This document shows, piece by piece, positions 27,311 through 36,596 of a stretch of 64,000 bases of DNA. Location: contig JADZEK010000105.1 in the NCBI GenBank assembly GCA_020850595.1, positions 1 through 64,000 on the forward strand. Direction: 5' to 3'. The number at the start of each line of letters is the position of its first letter. The first letter of the stretch is position 1. Position numbers and translations under genes: made by a program. The DNA comes from Anaerolineales bacterium (GTDB lineage Bacteria > Chloroflexota > Anaerolineae > Anaerolineales > UBA6663). The notes under the pieces are model-generated. The model searched no databases, had not been told where the DNA came from, and saw only the letters and a list, made by a program, of their open reading frames with translations.

Positions 27311-28027
27311 ATGCTCCCCCTCGACCGGCAGAACGCCTATCGCGCGCGCTATGCCCGGCTGCGCCCCGGCTGGCAGCCCAGCGGCCCGCAATTCGAGAGC
27401 CTCGTCCGCCAAACCCTGCGGCCCGCCAGCCGTGTGCTCGACCTGGGCTGCGGGCGCGGCGGCGTCATGGAACTCTTCTGGCGCGAGGTGCGCCTCACCG
27501 CCGGGCTTGACCCCGACCTGGCCTCGCTGCGCGCGCACCGCGCCGCCATGCCGCGCGTGTGCGGCGTGGGCGAGGCGCTGCCATTTGCCGCCGCCAGCTT
27601 CGACGTCGTGCTGGCTTTGTGGGTGCTGGAGCATGTCACCCGGCCCGCCGCCCTGTTGGCCGAGGCGCGGCGCGTGCTCGTCCCCGGCGGGCACTTCCTC
27701 TTCCTGACCCCCAACGCCCACCACCCGCTGCTGCTGGCCAACCGTTTTAGCTGGGCCTTCCCCGCCGTGCAGCGGGTGCTGGTGCCGCGCCTTTACGGCC
27801 GCGCCGAGGCCGATACTTTCCGGGTGCGGTATCAGGCCAACACGCTCGAGCGGCTGCGGGCGCTAGCCGCTGCGGAGGGCTTCACCATCGCCTCGCTGCG
27901 GCCACTCTCTGACCCCACCTACACCGCCTTCAACGACGCACTCTTTGCCCTCAGCCGCCTCGTCGAGCGCTGGCTGCCGCCCAGCCTGTACGTGCATCTG
28001 CTCGGCGACTTCGTGCGCAACGGATAG
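27311..28027 (+). CDS. Class I SAM-dependent methyltransferase
   Basis: 238 residues. The Rossmann methyltransferase pattern is plain: VLDLGCGRGG (motif I), an acidic residue ending the second strand (AGLDPDLASL), the segment GVGEALPFAAASFDVVLALWVLEH (in two overlapping motifs) and ARRVLVPGGHFLFLTPN. It belongs to the Methyltransf_11 group. The C-terminal 90 residues, with a Phe/Arg-rich helix, probably bind the substrate, which is unknown; glycan or lipid methylation is common in this group. It sits 9 nt after the cytochrome gene. Confidence 0.85.
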   Translation: MLPLDRQNAYRARYARLRPGWQPSGPQFESLVRQTLRPASRVLDLGCGRGGVMELFWREVRLTAGLDPDLASLRAHRAAMPRVCGVGEALPFAAASFDVVLALWVLEHVTRPAALLAEARRVLVPGGHFLFLTPNAHHPLLLANRFSWAFPAVQRVLVPRLYGRAEADTFRVRYQANTLERLRALAAAEGFTIASLRPLSDPTYTAFNDALFALSRLVERWLPPSLYVHLLGDFVRNG

Positions 28028-28044
28028 GGCTACCCTTCCTCGCC

Positions 28045-28083
28045 TTCGTGCTCATTCGGCTCAAATTCGTGACAATTCGTGGC
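28045..28083. repeat. Dispersed ATTCGTG repeat, copy 2
   Basis: TTCGTGCTCA (28045-28054) then ATTCGTGACAATTCGTGGC (28065-28083); partner of 4861-4906. Confidence 0.55.
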
Positions 28084-28100
28084 TGCCACCTTCGGCTCTC

Positions 28101-28129
28101 TTGTCACACCTGACTCGGTGGCCTATACT
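28101..28129 (+). promoter_or_regulatory. Promoter of the SH3b/SGNH gene
   Basis: TTGTCA (28101-28106), 17-nt spacer, TATACT (28124-28129). Confidence 0.75.
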
Positions 28130-28173
28130 TTGCAACGGTACGCAAAATGCCGGTGATTTCCTGAGTATTGGTC

Positions 28174-29985
28174 ATGGCCCCGCGCCGCTCGCCGTTCGAC
28201 TGGCTCGCCTGGCTGCTCAACCTCGCCACCCTCGGCGTGGTCGGGCTGGTCGCGGCCGTCTTCCTCAACCCGGCCCTGGTGCCGCCCGCCTGGCGGCCAA
28301 TTAGCGGCCAGGCCCCGCCGCCCACCGCCGTGGCCTTCGTGCCAGAGACCGCCAGCGCCACGGCCACCCAGCCGGTGGTCTTCCCGACCCTCCCGCCGGA
28401 GTGGACGGCCACGCCCACGCTGGAGTTCCCGCCAACCGAGACGCCCGACCGCTACCCCACCTTTACCCCCAGCGGCGGTCCCGCCCCCACCTTGCTGCCG
28501 AACCTGAACAGCACGGCCGAGGCGGGCGTGGACGGCCGCGTGGTGGCCGACGCGGGTTTCCTGCGGGTGCGCGCCCTGGCCGGCACCGCGGGCGAGATCA
28601 TCGGCAACCTCTCGCCGAACACTGCCGTGCGTATCATCGGCCGCAGTGAACAGAGCGATTGGCTGGAGGTCATCGGCCCGGACGATCTGCGCGGCTGGGT
28701 CATGGCCCCGTTCGTGGATGTTTACATCAATTTGCTCGCGGTGCCCGTCACCGCCGGGGCCGTGCTGGACGCGACCGCCACACCCGTCATCCCCGACGAG
28801 GCCAAGGTGTCAGATGCGGGCGACAACCTGCGGCTGCGGGCCTCGCCCGGCACAGCCGGCGCCATCATCGGCAACCTGCCCGCCGGCATGGTGCTCGACC
28901 TGGTGGGCCGCACCGCCGACAGCGCCTGGCTGCAAGTGCTCACGGCCGACAACCGCTCCGGCTGGGTGATGGCGCGCTACGTTGACCTCTACATGGATGT
29001 GGGCAAGCTGCCGGTGACCGGCGTGCCGGTGGACGCGGCCGGCACCGCGCCGCCTTCCGGTGGACAGCCCGCCACCACGGTGGTCGTGGCCTTCTTGCCC
29101 AGTGCGACCTCCACCGCGAGCAAGACGCTCGTGCCGCCCACCCCCGTTCCGCCGACCGCCACCCACACCCCGCCGCCGACGCCGACCAACACCAACCCGC
29201 CGCCACCCCCGCCGCCCAGCGAGGTGATCTTCGGCATCAGCCAGCACTCGCGCGACCTGTACCTGTACGGCCAGAGCCTGGGCAACCACGCCAACGTCTT
29301 CGCCAAAATCGGCGACTCGCTCACCGTCGCGCCACAATTCTTATTACCCATTGGCTACGGCGCGTACAACCTGCGCGACTACAGCGGCTTGCAGGAGGCG
29401 GTCAACTTCTTCGGCGCGGGGCAGGCGCGCATCGGCAACCCGTTTGTGAACACCTCGCTGGCGGCCAAGGGCGGCTGGTCATCGTTCTCGCTGGTGGCCG
29501 GCTCCACCTCCAACAAGACCTACTGCGGGAACAACGAGTCGCCGGTGCAGTGCGAGCTGCGCCTCAACCGCCCGGCCATCGCGCTCATCCTGATCGGCAC
29601 GAACGACCTGACCAGCAGCACGGCCGAGGGCTACCAGGCCAACCTGCGCCGCATCGTGGCCGACTGCGTCAGCCAGGGCGTCATCCCGGTGCTGAGCACG
29701 CTGCCGCCCTACCTGCGCGCGGGCTACGAGGGCTACGCGGGCCGCGTGGCTGAGTTCAACGGCTACATCATCGCCATCGCGCAAGAGAACGACCTGCCGG
29801 TGTGGAACCTGTGGGCCGCCGTGCAGAGCCTGCCCAACCGGGGCCTGGGCGGCGACGGCGTGCACCTCTCCGTGGCGCCCGACGCGGCCGACTTCACCGC
29901 CGCCAACCTGCAATACGGCAGCACCGTGCGCAACCTCACCGCGCTCCAGCTCCTCGATGCCCTGTGGCGCGGCGTGATGCAGTAG
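28174..29985 (+). CDS. Membrane-anchored protein with two SH3b domains and an SGNH hydrolase domain
   Basis: 603 residues from ATG 28174. One membrane helix (about 8-35) anchors it with the rest outside. Two SH3b repeats lie at about 120-190 (DAGFLRVRALAGTAGEIIGNL) and 205-275 (DAGDNLRLRASPGTAGAIIGNL). A Pro/Thr linker precedes the C-terminal SGNH/GDSL-type domain (about 345-600), in which the nucleophile block KIGDSLT, the LIGTND block and the GDGVHLS catalytic Asp-His block are all intact. It may deacylate or bind cell-surface glycans, with SH3b repeats for wall or glycan attachment. Own promoter; a related protein without the Ser is encoded at 30629. Confidence 0.82.
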   Translation: MAPRRSPFDWLAWLLNLATLGVVGLVAAVFLNPALVPPAWRPISGQAPPPTAVAFVPETASATATQPVVFPTLPPEWTATPTLEFPPTETPDRYPTFTPSGGPAPTLLPNLNSTAEAGVDGRVVADAGFLRVRALAGTAGEIIGNLSPNTAVRIIGRSEQSDWLEVIGPDDLRGWVMAPFVDVYINLLAVPVTAGAVLDATATPVIPDEAKVSDAGDNLRLRASPGTAGAIIGNLPAGMVLDLVGRTADSAWLQVLTADNRSGWVMARYVDLYMDVGKLPVTGVPVDAAGTAPPSGGQPATTVVVAFLPSATSTASKTLVPPTPVPPTATHTPPPTPTNTNPPPPPPPSEVIFGISQHSRDLYLYGQSLGNHANVFAKIGDSLTVAPQFLLPIGYGAYNLRDYSGLQEAVNFFGAGQARIGNPFVNTSLAAKGGWSSFSLVAGSTSNKTYCGNNESPVQCELRLNRPAIALILIGTNDLTSSTAEGYQANLRRIVADCVSQGVIPVLSTLPPYLRAGYEGYAGRVAEFNGYIIAIAQENDLPVWNLWAAVQSLPNRGLGGDGVHLSVAPDAADFTAANLQYGSTVRNLTALQLLDALWRGVMQ

Positions 29986-30018
29986 GCTGGAGGCCGCCGC
30001 CCGGCCATCCAGCCTTGT

Positions 30019-30024
30019 TATAAT
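30019..30024 (+). promoter_or_regulatory. -10 box of a leaderless transcript
   Basis: TATAAT ends 6 nt before the ATG at 30031, gap GGCCCC. Confidence 0.6.
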
Positions 30025-30030
30025 GGCCCC

Positions 30031-30594
30031 ATGCGCTTTGCCTGGCTCGTGCTGCTTGCCGCCATGCTCACCTTGGTCAGTTGCAGCCCATCCACTCCGC
30101 TAGCCCCCACGGCCACTAGTCCCGCGGCGACGCTGACGCCTGTTCCAACGCAGGTTCTGCCAACGGCGACTGACCTGCCGCCCAGCGCAACACCCAGCCC
30201 GGCTCCAAGCGCCACAGTGTCGGCAACGCCGGGCGGCCCGACGCCTACCACCGGGCCAACCGCCACCCCCACGCTCGACCCAGCGCTCGCCGTCATCTAC
30301 GATTACCTGGCCGCCCGCGCCGCCGCCGACGTGGAGGCCGTGACCGCCCTGGCCTGTGACGCCTTCGACAGCCAGGCCGTCACCGAGGCCATCTCGTTTC
30401 GCTCCATGAACGCCAAGCTCAACAACGACCTGGAGTGCAGCGTCAGCGGCGCGGAGGGCGACTACACGCTGGTGGCCTGCGTGGGCACCATGACCACCAC
30501 CTACGGCCCGGACTCAAAGGTCTGGGACCTGTCGAACGCCATCTACCGGGCCGCGCTCGAAAACGGGGCCTGGACCATGTGTGGGTATCAGTAA
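30031..30594 (+). CDS. Small secreted lipoprotein
   Basis: 187 residues. Signal peptide with lipobox LVSC (Cys at about 18), then a Thr/Pro/Ala stalk to about 85. The folded part (about 88-187) contains four Cys (ALACDAF, DLECSVSG, LVACVGTM, WTMCGYQ), probably two disulfides, and resembles small NTF2-like or DUF4878-type cores, though I cannot assign it firmly. It has a leaderless promoter and lies between the two SGNH-type genes. Confidence 0.7.
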   Translation: MRFAWLVLLAAMLTLVSCSPSTPLAPTATSPAATLTPVPTQVLPTATDLPPSATPSPAPSATVSATPGGPTPTTGPTATPTLDPALAVIYDYLAARAAADVEAVTALACDAFDSQAVTEAISFRSMNAKLNNDLECSVSGAEGDYTLVACVGTMTTTYGPDSKVWDLSNAIYRAALENGAWTMCGYQ

Positions 30595-30628
30595 GCGTTG
30601 CGTTGAGGGGTAACAAGGAGTGTCTGCC

Positions 30629-31792
30629 GTGCCGGTTGTAACGTCTCCTCGGGTGCGCCGCGCCCTCGCGGCAGCGGTGCTGTTCATGCTGCTGGCCCTG
30701 CCCCTGCAAGCCGCCGCCGCCACTGGGGTCACCTTCACGCTGGCCCGCAAGAGCGCCTTCGCGCATACCACCACCGACATGCTCAGCCAGCGGGCCGCCT
30801 CGCTCTTCCAGGGCCAAACCTACGCCGTCACCGGCCGCAGCGCCGATAGTCTGTGGGTGCGGCTCGATATGGCCGGCCTGCACACCGAAGCCTGGATACT
30901 AGTCGCGTTTGGCACGATCAGCGGCGACCTGGCGCGCGTGCCGGTCGTCACCCCCAGCGCCGGGGCGGCCCCCACGGCCGCCATCAGCGCCGGGACGGGC
31001 GTAAGCGCGACCACGGGCCTGACCACGACGGTCGAAGCTACGCCGCTGCCCGCCAGCAGCTACTTCCCCACCGACCTGCCCGTCATCCCCACCGTCAGCC
31101 AGACGGCGCGCGACATCTACCAGCGCGGGCTGGCGCTGGGCAACAACCCCAACGCCTTCTCCAAGGTGGGCGACTGCCAGTCGGTCGTGCCCTACTTCCT
31201 GGCTGCTTTCGATTACGGCAACTACGCCCTCGGCCCCTACGCCGGGCTGCAAGCGACCATAGATAATTTCTCCGGCTCGTGGGCGCGCGAGAGCATCGCC
31301 ACCAACCGCGGCTTCAACGTCGCCACGGTGTTCGTGCCGCTGTGGGCCGACCCAGAGCGCTGCCTGCGCAACGAGTCGCCGCTGGCGTGCGAGCTGCGCC
31401 TCAACCGGCCGAGCTTCGTCCTCATCACCATGGAAACGTGGTGGGGGGGCGACCCGAGCGGCTACGAAAGCTACCTGCGCCGCATCGTCGAGGCCGCCAT
31501 CGCCCGCGGCAGCGTGCCCATCCTGGGCACCAAGGCCGATAACATCGAGGGCAACGGAGGCATCAACGGCGTCATCGTCAAGCTGGCGCAGGAGTACGAT
31601 GTGCCGCTGTGGAACTTCTGGGCCGCCGTGCAGCCGTTGCCTAACCACGGCCTGCACCCCGATGGCTTCCACCTGACCTGGGAGCGCAACTACTACGACA
31701 ACCCGGCCAACCTGCAATATGCCTGGCCCATCCGCAACCTGACCGCCGCGCAAGCCATCGAGGCCGTTTGGCGCGGCGTCAGCGCGCCGTAG
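30629..31792 (+). CDS. Secreted SGNH-like protein with Cys in place of the nucleophile Ser
   Basis: 387 residues. The GTG at 30629 is chosen because AAGGAG (30615-30620) lies 8 nt upstream. After a signal peptide (to about 32) comes one SH3b-like segment (about 35-100), then a domain parallel to residues 345-600 of the protein at 28174: both share NPNAFSKVGD/NHANVFAKIGD, CELRLNRP, PLWNFWAAVQPLPN and the C-terminal NLTAAQAIEAVWRGV. Here the GDS block reads GDCQS, and the LIGTND block is replaced by ITMETWW, while the DGFH block remains. It is probably inactive as an ordinary esterase, or uses a thiol. Exported. Confidence 0.78.
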   Translation: MPVVTSPRVRRALAAAVLFMLLALPLQAAAATGVTFTLARKSAFAHTTTDMLSQRAASLFQGQTYAVTGRSADSLWVRLDMAGLHTEAWILVAFGTISGDLARVPVVTPSAGAAPTAAISAGTGVSATTGLTTTVEATPLPASSYFPTDLPVIPTVSQTARDIYQRGLALGNNPNAFSKVGDCQSVVPYFLAAFDYGNYALGPYAGLQATIDNFSGSWARESIATNRGFNVATVFVPLWADPERCLRNESPLACELRLNRPSFVLITMETWWGGDPSGYESYLRRIVEAAIARGSVPILGTKADNIEGNGGINGVIVKLAQEYDVPLWNFWAAVQPLPNHGLHPDGFHLTWERNYYDNPANLQYAWPIRNLTAAQAIEAVWRGVSAP

Positions 31793-31844
31793 CGCTGCGG
31801 CGCTACACTGCGGCCTTAGCCACCATTCGCTGAAGGACATTCGC

Positions 31845-32963
31845 ATGACTCTCGACATCCTCACCGACCTGAACCCCTCGCCGCGCCTGCTGCTCGGCCC
31901 CGGCCCCAGCGCCGTGCACCCGCGCGTGCTGCGCGCCATGAGCACGCCGCTGCTGGGCTACATGGACCCCGAGTTCCTCAAGCTGATGGATGAGACCGTG
32001 GCCCTGCTGCGCCACACCTTCCAGACCGCCAACACGCTCACGCTGCCCGTCTCGGGCACGGGCATGGCGGGCATGGAGACCGTGCTGGCGAACCTGCTGG
32101 CCCCCGGCGAGAAGCTGCTGGTGTGCTCGGCGGGCTACTTCGCCAACCGGCAGGAGGAGGTGGCCCGCCGCCACGGCATTGAGGTGGTGCGCGTGGACAA
32201 GCCCTGGGGCCGGCCCTTCAGCGCCGCCGAGTTCGAGGCGGCCGTGCAGCAGCACCGGCCCAAGGTCGCGGCCCTGGTGCACGCCGAGACCTCCACCGGC
32301 GCGGTGCAGCCGCTGGAGGGCTTCGGCGACATCGCCCACCGCCACGGCGCGCTGCTGCTGATTGACACCGTGACCTCGCTCGGCGGCGTGCCGCTGAAGA
32401 TTGACGAGTGGGGCGTGGACGCGGCCTACTCCGGCACGCAGAAGTGTCTGGGCTGCCCGCCCGGCCTGGCGCCCGTGACGATCAGCGACCGGGCGCGCGC
32501 GGCCATTCAGGCCCGCCCCACCCCGCCGGACGCCTGGTACTTCGACCTGGAGTTGCTCTATAAGTATTGGGGGCCAGACCGGGCCTACCACCACACCGTC
32601 AGCGGCACGTTGGTCTACGCCCTGCGCGAGGGTCTGCGGCTGGTGGCCGAAGAGGGGCTAGAGAACCGCTGGACGCGCCACGCCGCCAACGCCGATTACT
32701 TCTGCCAGGGTCTGGCGGAGCTAGACCTGACGCCGTACATCGAGCCGGCCCACCGCCTGCCTAGCCTCATCACCGTGCGCGTGCCCAACGGCGTGGACGA
32801 GGCGGCCGTGCGCGCCAAGCTGCGCGACATCTACAACCTGGAGATCGGCGCGGGCATCGGGTCGCTCAAGGGCCAGGTCTGGCGCGTCGGGCTGATGGGT
32901 TACTCGTCGCGGCGCGAGAACCTCACGCTGCTACTCGGTGCGCTGCGCGAGATCCTCAAGTAG
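31845..32963 (+). CDS. Class V aminotransferase, alanine/serine--glyoxylate type
   Basis: 372 residues, ATG with GAAGGA upstream. PLP-dependent class V transaminase: LLLGPGPSAVHPRVLRAM at the start, PVSGTGMAGMET, HAETSTGA, DTVTSLGGVPLKIDEWGVD and the PLP lysine in YSGTQKCLGCPPGL. This matches the alanine--glyoxylate / serine--pyruvate aminotransferase group that moves an amino group to glyoxylate. The specific donor is not decidable by eye. It is a single gene with a strong terminator. Confidence 0.9.
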   Translation: MTLDILTDLNPSPRLLLGPGPSAVHPRVLRAMSTPLLGYMDPEFLKLMDETVALLRHTFQTANTLTLPVSGTGMAGMETVLANLLAPGEKLLVCSAGYFANRQEEVARRHGIEVVRVDKPWGRPFSAAEFEAAVQQHRPKVAALVHAETSTGAVQPLEGFGDIAHRHGALLLIDTVTSLGGVPLKIDEWGVDAAYSGTQKCLGCPPGLAPVTISDRARAAIQARPTPPDAWYFDLELLYKYWGPDRAYHHTVSGTLVYALREGLRLVAEEGLENRWTRHAANADYFCQGLAELDLTPYIEPAHRLPSLITVRVPNGVDEAAVRAKLRDIYNLEIGAGIGSLKGQVWRVGLMGYSSRRENLTLLLGALREILK

Positions 32964-32986
32964 CGCCGCGCTGTTCCCACAACCCC

Positions 32987-33025
32987 AAAGCGCTCGAGCG
33001 GCTGATCGCTCGGGCGCTTTGTTTT
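32987..33025 (+). terminator. Terminator of the aminotransferase gene
   Basis: AAAGCGCTCGAGCG (32987-33000) pairs with 33007-33020 (one wobble), then GTTTT. It lies between converging genes. Confidence 0.88.
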
Positions 33026-33048
33026 CGGCTGAGGCGGTGACGAGCGCC

Positions 33049-34236
33049 CTACTTCTCCATCGCCGCCAGCGCGGCATAGGCGGGCAGCGTCACCGCCGGG
33101 TCGCCCGCCGCAGTGGGGCGGGTGATGGCCCACCAATACTGCTCGTTGGCTTCCGTCCACTCTTGGTCGGCGATGTAGACCATGCTCATCAGGCCGATCC
33201 AGGGCGACCAGTGAGCCTGGGCGTACTGATAGGCGCGCACCAGGTAGTCGGCCTGGGTGGCCTGATCTACCGCGTACCAGTTGTAATCCGTGTGCGCCGG
33301 GTTGGTGTCGGTGGTCCAGCCCATCTCGGTGATGGCGATCTGCTTGTCGGCGTCGCCGTACGCCAGCATCAGCGCGCGCACTTCTTCCACGTGCCGAAAA
33401 CACCAGGTGGAGGATTGCCAATACGCATCGGCGCGGCACTCGGCCGGGGAGCGTTCGGGCGCGTTGCCATACCCCGGCGCGTGCGCGCCCAGCAGGTCGA
33501 AGTAGGGCGCGCCGCCTGCCTCGTACAGGCCGCGGTAGAAGGCCAGGTCGGCCATCGCGACGGCCGGATCGTCCAGGTCGGTGGGCGCCAGCCCGGCCGA
33601 GATGACGATGGCGTGGGGGTCAGCGGCCTTGATCGCCAGGTAGCAGGGCTTGAGCAGGGCGAGGTAGGCCGCGGGGTCGGGCGGCTGGTTGCCCCACTCG
33701 CGGGCCAGGTTAGGCTCGTTCCACACTTCGTAGGCGGCGATGCGGCCGACGTAGCGCCCAGCCAGCGCCCCGCAGAACTCGGCGAACAGCGCCGGGTCGT
33801 TGGGCGGCGTGTCTACCACGTGGTCGAGCAGGGCCGGGTCGTCCACGGCCCAAAAGGGCGTGCCGTCGAGGCGCGCCAGAATTCGCAGTCCGCGCGCCTC
33901 GGCCAGCGCCACCACGCCGTCGGGCCGAAACCAGTCGTAGCCGCCGCGGCTGCCGGAAATGTTGCGCCAGGAGAACTGCTGCTTGAGCCAGCCAAAGCCC
34001 AGTCCGGCCACCAGGTCGGCGTCGCGCGCGCCGGTCTTGTTGTCGGTCTGCCACCACAAGAACGCCTGAATGCCGTACTCTGGCGAGGCCAGGCGCGGCA
34101 GGGGATAGAGCCGGGCGGGGGTCGGCGGCGGCGTGGGGGTGCTGAGTACAGCAGCGGGCATCGGGGCGCAGGCCGCCAGCAGCAGGGCGAACAGCCCGGC
34201 CAGCGCCGCCCGGCGCCGGGTGGGCGGGCGCATCAC
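33049..34236 (-). CDS. Exported GH-A-like glycoside hydrolase (lipoprotein)
   Basis: 395 residues. Lipobox LLLAAC (Cys near 23). The chain is a TIM-barrel of the clan GH-A type: YGIQAFLWW at strand 1, GFGWLKQQFSW, the acid/base in YEVWNEPN (E174), and the nucleophile in ITEMGW (E304). Last gene of a five-gene minus-strand run; its start is 7 nt after the stop of a paralogue at 34244. Both catalytic Glu are intact, so a retaining beta-glycosidase is expected. The GH family number and substrate cannot be assigned by eye. Confidence 0.82.
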   Translation of the reverse strand: MMRPPTRRRAALAGLFALLLAACAPMPAAVLSTPTPPPTPARLYPLPRLASPEYGIQAFLWWQTDNKTGARDADLVAGLGFGWLKQQFSWRNISGSRGGYDWFRPDGVVALAEARGLRILARLDGTPFWAVDDPALLDHVVDTPPNDPALFAEFCGALAGRYVGRIAAYEVWNEPNLAREWGNQPPDPAAYLALLKPCYLAIKAADPHAIVISAGLAPTDLDDPAVAMADLAFYRGLYEAGGAPYFDLLGAHAPGYGNAPERSPAECRADAYWQSSTWCFRHVEEVRALMLAYGDADKQIAITEMGWTTDTNPAHTDYNWYAVDQATQADYLVRAYQYAQAHWSPWIGLMSMVYIADQEWTEANEQYWWAITRPTAAGDPAVTLPAYAALAAMEK

Positions 34237-34243
34237 ACGCGGC

Positions 34244-35614
34244 CTAAGGCTTGGGCATCACGCTCAGCGCGTCGAACGCCGGGCGCGGGATGCCGCTGCG
34301 GTCCAGGATGCTGAAGATGACGTTGTCGTCGGTGGCCGGGTCGCCGCCCTTGGGGCCGTAATCCAGGTTGAACAGGGAGGCCATTTTCACCAGGTGCGAG
34401 TCGCGCATCCAGTTGAAGGCGCGCACCAGGTAGTCGGCCTGCTGCTCGGCCGTCACGTCGGCGGCGAAGCCGAAGTTGGCCGGGTACACGCCGTCCACGG
34501 GCGAGGCGTAGCCGAACTCGGTCACGCATTGCTGCACGTTCCCGATAATGGCCGCATAGGTTTCCACCTGGCTCTTCAGCGCCCAGGAGTAGTGCGGGTT
34601 ATCCCACGGCCCGCCAAAGGTCTGGCCCTCGCGCGGCGGCGGGTTGGCGCCATCTACATCCGGCGGCAGGTTGGTGCCGTTGGAGTGCGTGCCCACGCAG
34701 TCCACGTAGTTGAGGCCGCCGTTGTCCACGAAGCCGCGCAGGTAGGTCACATCGTCCATCACGATCGGGCGGCCGCTGGGCTGGCAGTCGGGGAAGCTGA
34801 CGTTGCAGTTGATGCCCGTGGGCGAGAGCGCGCCGGAGATGACCACGATGTTCGGGTCGGCGGCTTTGATGGTCGTGTAGGCCGCTTGCAGCAGCGCGAT
34901 GTAGGCGGTGGGGCTGACGCCTTCGGCCGTGTTCCATTCGCGCTCCAGGTTCATCTCGTTCCAGACCTCAATCGCGCCGATGCGGCCGGGGTAGCGGTCG
35001 AGCAGGCGCTGCACGAACTCGGCATAGTCCAGCGGGTTGTCGGGCGGAGCTTCCTGCCCCTCGGGCGCGGGCATGGGGTTGGCGCGCGTCCAATCGGGCG
35101 CAGCCACCACCGAGAGCATGACGCGCAGGCCTTTGTTGCAGGCTTCGTTCATGGCTGCGTCCAGCACGTCCCAAAACGGCTCCACGTTGTCGCGCTGTAG
35201 GTCGTACCAGCGCACCTGCATTTTCACCCAGTTGAAGCCCAGCTTGTCGGAGATCACACCCAGCCAGTAGGCGTTGTCGCCCACGAACACATGGCTCTGA
35301 ATACCATAGCCAAAGCCGGAGGCCGGCTCAGGCCGAAAATTGCAGGCCGGGCCGCCGCCGTCCAGCCCGGCCTGGGTCGGCTTGGGCTGCTCGGTCGCGG
35401 CCGGTTGGGCAGCCTGAGTCGCGGTGGCGGGCGGCGCCAGGGTGGCGGCGATGGGCGGGGTGTTGGTAGCAGCCGGCGTCTGGCTGCCGCCGTTGCGCGT
35501 CAGCAGCCAATAGAGCGTGCCGAAGGCGCACAGGCCCACCACGGCGGTCAGCCCCAGCCACACACCGATGAGGATGGACAGGTTGGTGCGCGAGCGCAGC
35601 GGGTTAGGCGTCAT
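34244..35614 (-). CDS. Membrane-anchored GH-A-like glycoside hydrolase
   Basis: 456 residues from ATG 35614, with GGGAG upstream; the longer open frame to 35908 overlaps the next gene and is rejected. One membrane helix (about 11-37), a Thr/Ala/Pro linker, then a TIM barrel of the same type as the protein at 33049: FGYGIQSHVFV, GFNWVKMQVRWYDLQ, acid/base in IEVWNEMN (E220), nucleophile in VTEFGY (E366). Four Cys in the barrel loops suggest disulfides. Fourth gene of the operon, 17 nt after the SH3b gene at 35632. Confidence 0.82.
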   Translation of the reverse strand: MTPNPLRSRTNLSILIGVWLGLTAVVGLCAFGTLYWLLTRNGGSQTPAATNTPPIAATLAPPATATQAAQPAATEQPKPTQAGLDGGGPACNFRPEPASGFGYGIQSHVFVGDNAYWLGVISDKLGFNWVKMQVRWYDLQRDNVEPFWDVLDAAMNEACNKGLRVMLSVVAAPDWTRANPMPAPEGQEAPPDNPLDYAEFVQRLLDRYPGRIGAIEVWNEMNLEREWNTAEGVSPTAYIALLQAAYTTIKAADPNIVVISGALSPTGINCNVSFPDCQPSGRPIVMDDVTYLRGFVDNGGLNYVDCVGTHSNGTNLPPDVDGANPPPREGQTFGGPWDNPHYSWALKSQVETYAAIIGNVQQCVTEFGYASPVDGVYPANFGFAADVTAEQQADYLVRAFNWMRDSHLVKMASLFNLDYGPKGGDPATDDNVIFSILDRSGIPRPAFDALSVMPKP

Positions 35615-35631
35615 CGGCCAGGCTCCCTCAG

Positions 35632-36579
35632 CTAGTTGATGATCGTGATGGTGATGTTGTTCGACAGCCGGTCCCAGCCGGCCCCGCCCGAGAGACAGGC
35701 GTTCTTGTCGCCGAAGCAAATGCCCAGGTAGAGCTGGTATGTGCCCGCGGCGGGGAAGTTGATGTGGTCGCGCCAGGTGAGTGTCTCGCCGGGGTCGAGC
35801 GACTCGTTGGTCCACGATTGCGCCGTGACGCCCGCGTCGGTGTGGGCCGCCAGCACGCCGTAGGCCACCGCCGCGCTGCTGGTGTTCTTGACCTCGAAGT
35901 TGAACCACACGTCTTGCCCCACGGCAGCCGAGGCGTTCTCCACCGAGAACGAGTTGGCGACGATGCCGCGCGCGCCCAGCTGGGGCGTGGCCGAGGGCGG
36001 CGGCGGGTTGGTGGCCGCCGGCGGATTGGTGGCCGTGGGCGGCGCGCTGGTCGCGGCGGGTGGGGGGGCGTCGGCCGCGACCACCGGCAGATCGTTCACG
36101 CTACCGTCCACGGTGGCCACCAACGCCGAGACCCAGCCCACGCCGTTCGGCCCCAGCGCGTATTGAATGGCAAACCACTGCGCCGAGGCGTCGCGGCCGA
36201 GCAACGCGGCCGTGTCGCCGCTGTTCAGCCCGCCCAGCACCGGGTAGGTGAGGCCCGGCCCGCCGCGCACATTGGCGGGCTGGACAATGCGGGCCTGCGC
36301 CACGAACTCCGTGGCCGAAGGCTCGGCGGGTGGGGTTTCGGTAGGCGGCGTGGTGGCGGTGGCGGTCGGCTCAGGCGTGTTGGTCGGCGGCGCGGGCGTG
36401 GTGGTGGGAATGACCACCACGCTGGTGAAGGCCAGGGTCGGCGCGACCAGGGTATTCTTTGGCGCTTTCGGCCGTGTGAGTAGGAAGATGGAGAGGACCA
36501 GGAAACCGATGCCGATCAGGGCCAGCACAAACACGCCGGCCACCATCAGGAGGGAGGAACGGGCAGCAGGGGTAGACAT
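35632..36579 (-). CDS. Membrane-anchored SH3b / Ig-like protein
   Basis: 315 residues. A membrane helix (about 10-35), a Thr/Pro stalk, an SH3b domain (about 90-165) with ANVRGGPGLTYPVLGGL and GVGWVSALV, a second Pro/Ala linker, and a C-terminal beta-sandwich (about 200-315) with QDVWFNFEVKNTSSAAVAYG and GTYQLYLGICFG. No catalytic motif. It looks like a surface adaptor or glycan-binding protein. Third gene of the operon, paralogous to the next gene upstream. Confidence 0.78.
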   Translation of the reverse strand: MSTPAARSSLLMVAGVFVLALIGIGFLVLSIFLLTRPKAPKNTLVAPTLAFTSVVVIPTTTPAPPTNTPEPTATATTPPTETPPAEPSATEFVAQARIVQPANVRGGPGLTYPVLGGLNSGDTAALLGRDASAQWFAIQYALGPNGVGWVSALVATVDGSVNDLPVVAADAPPPAATSAPPTATNPPAATNPPPPSATPQLGARGIVANSFSVENASAAVGQDVWFNFEVKNTSSAAVAYGVLAAHTDAGVTAQSWTNESLDPGETLTWRDHINFPAAGTYQLYLGICFGDKNACLSGGAGWDRLSNNITITIIN

Positions 36580-36596
36580 GGGTGGCCGGGATATCC

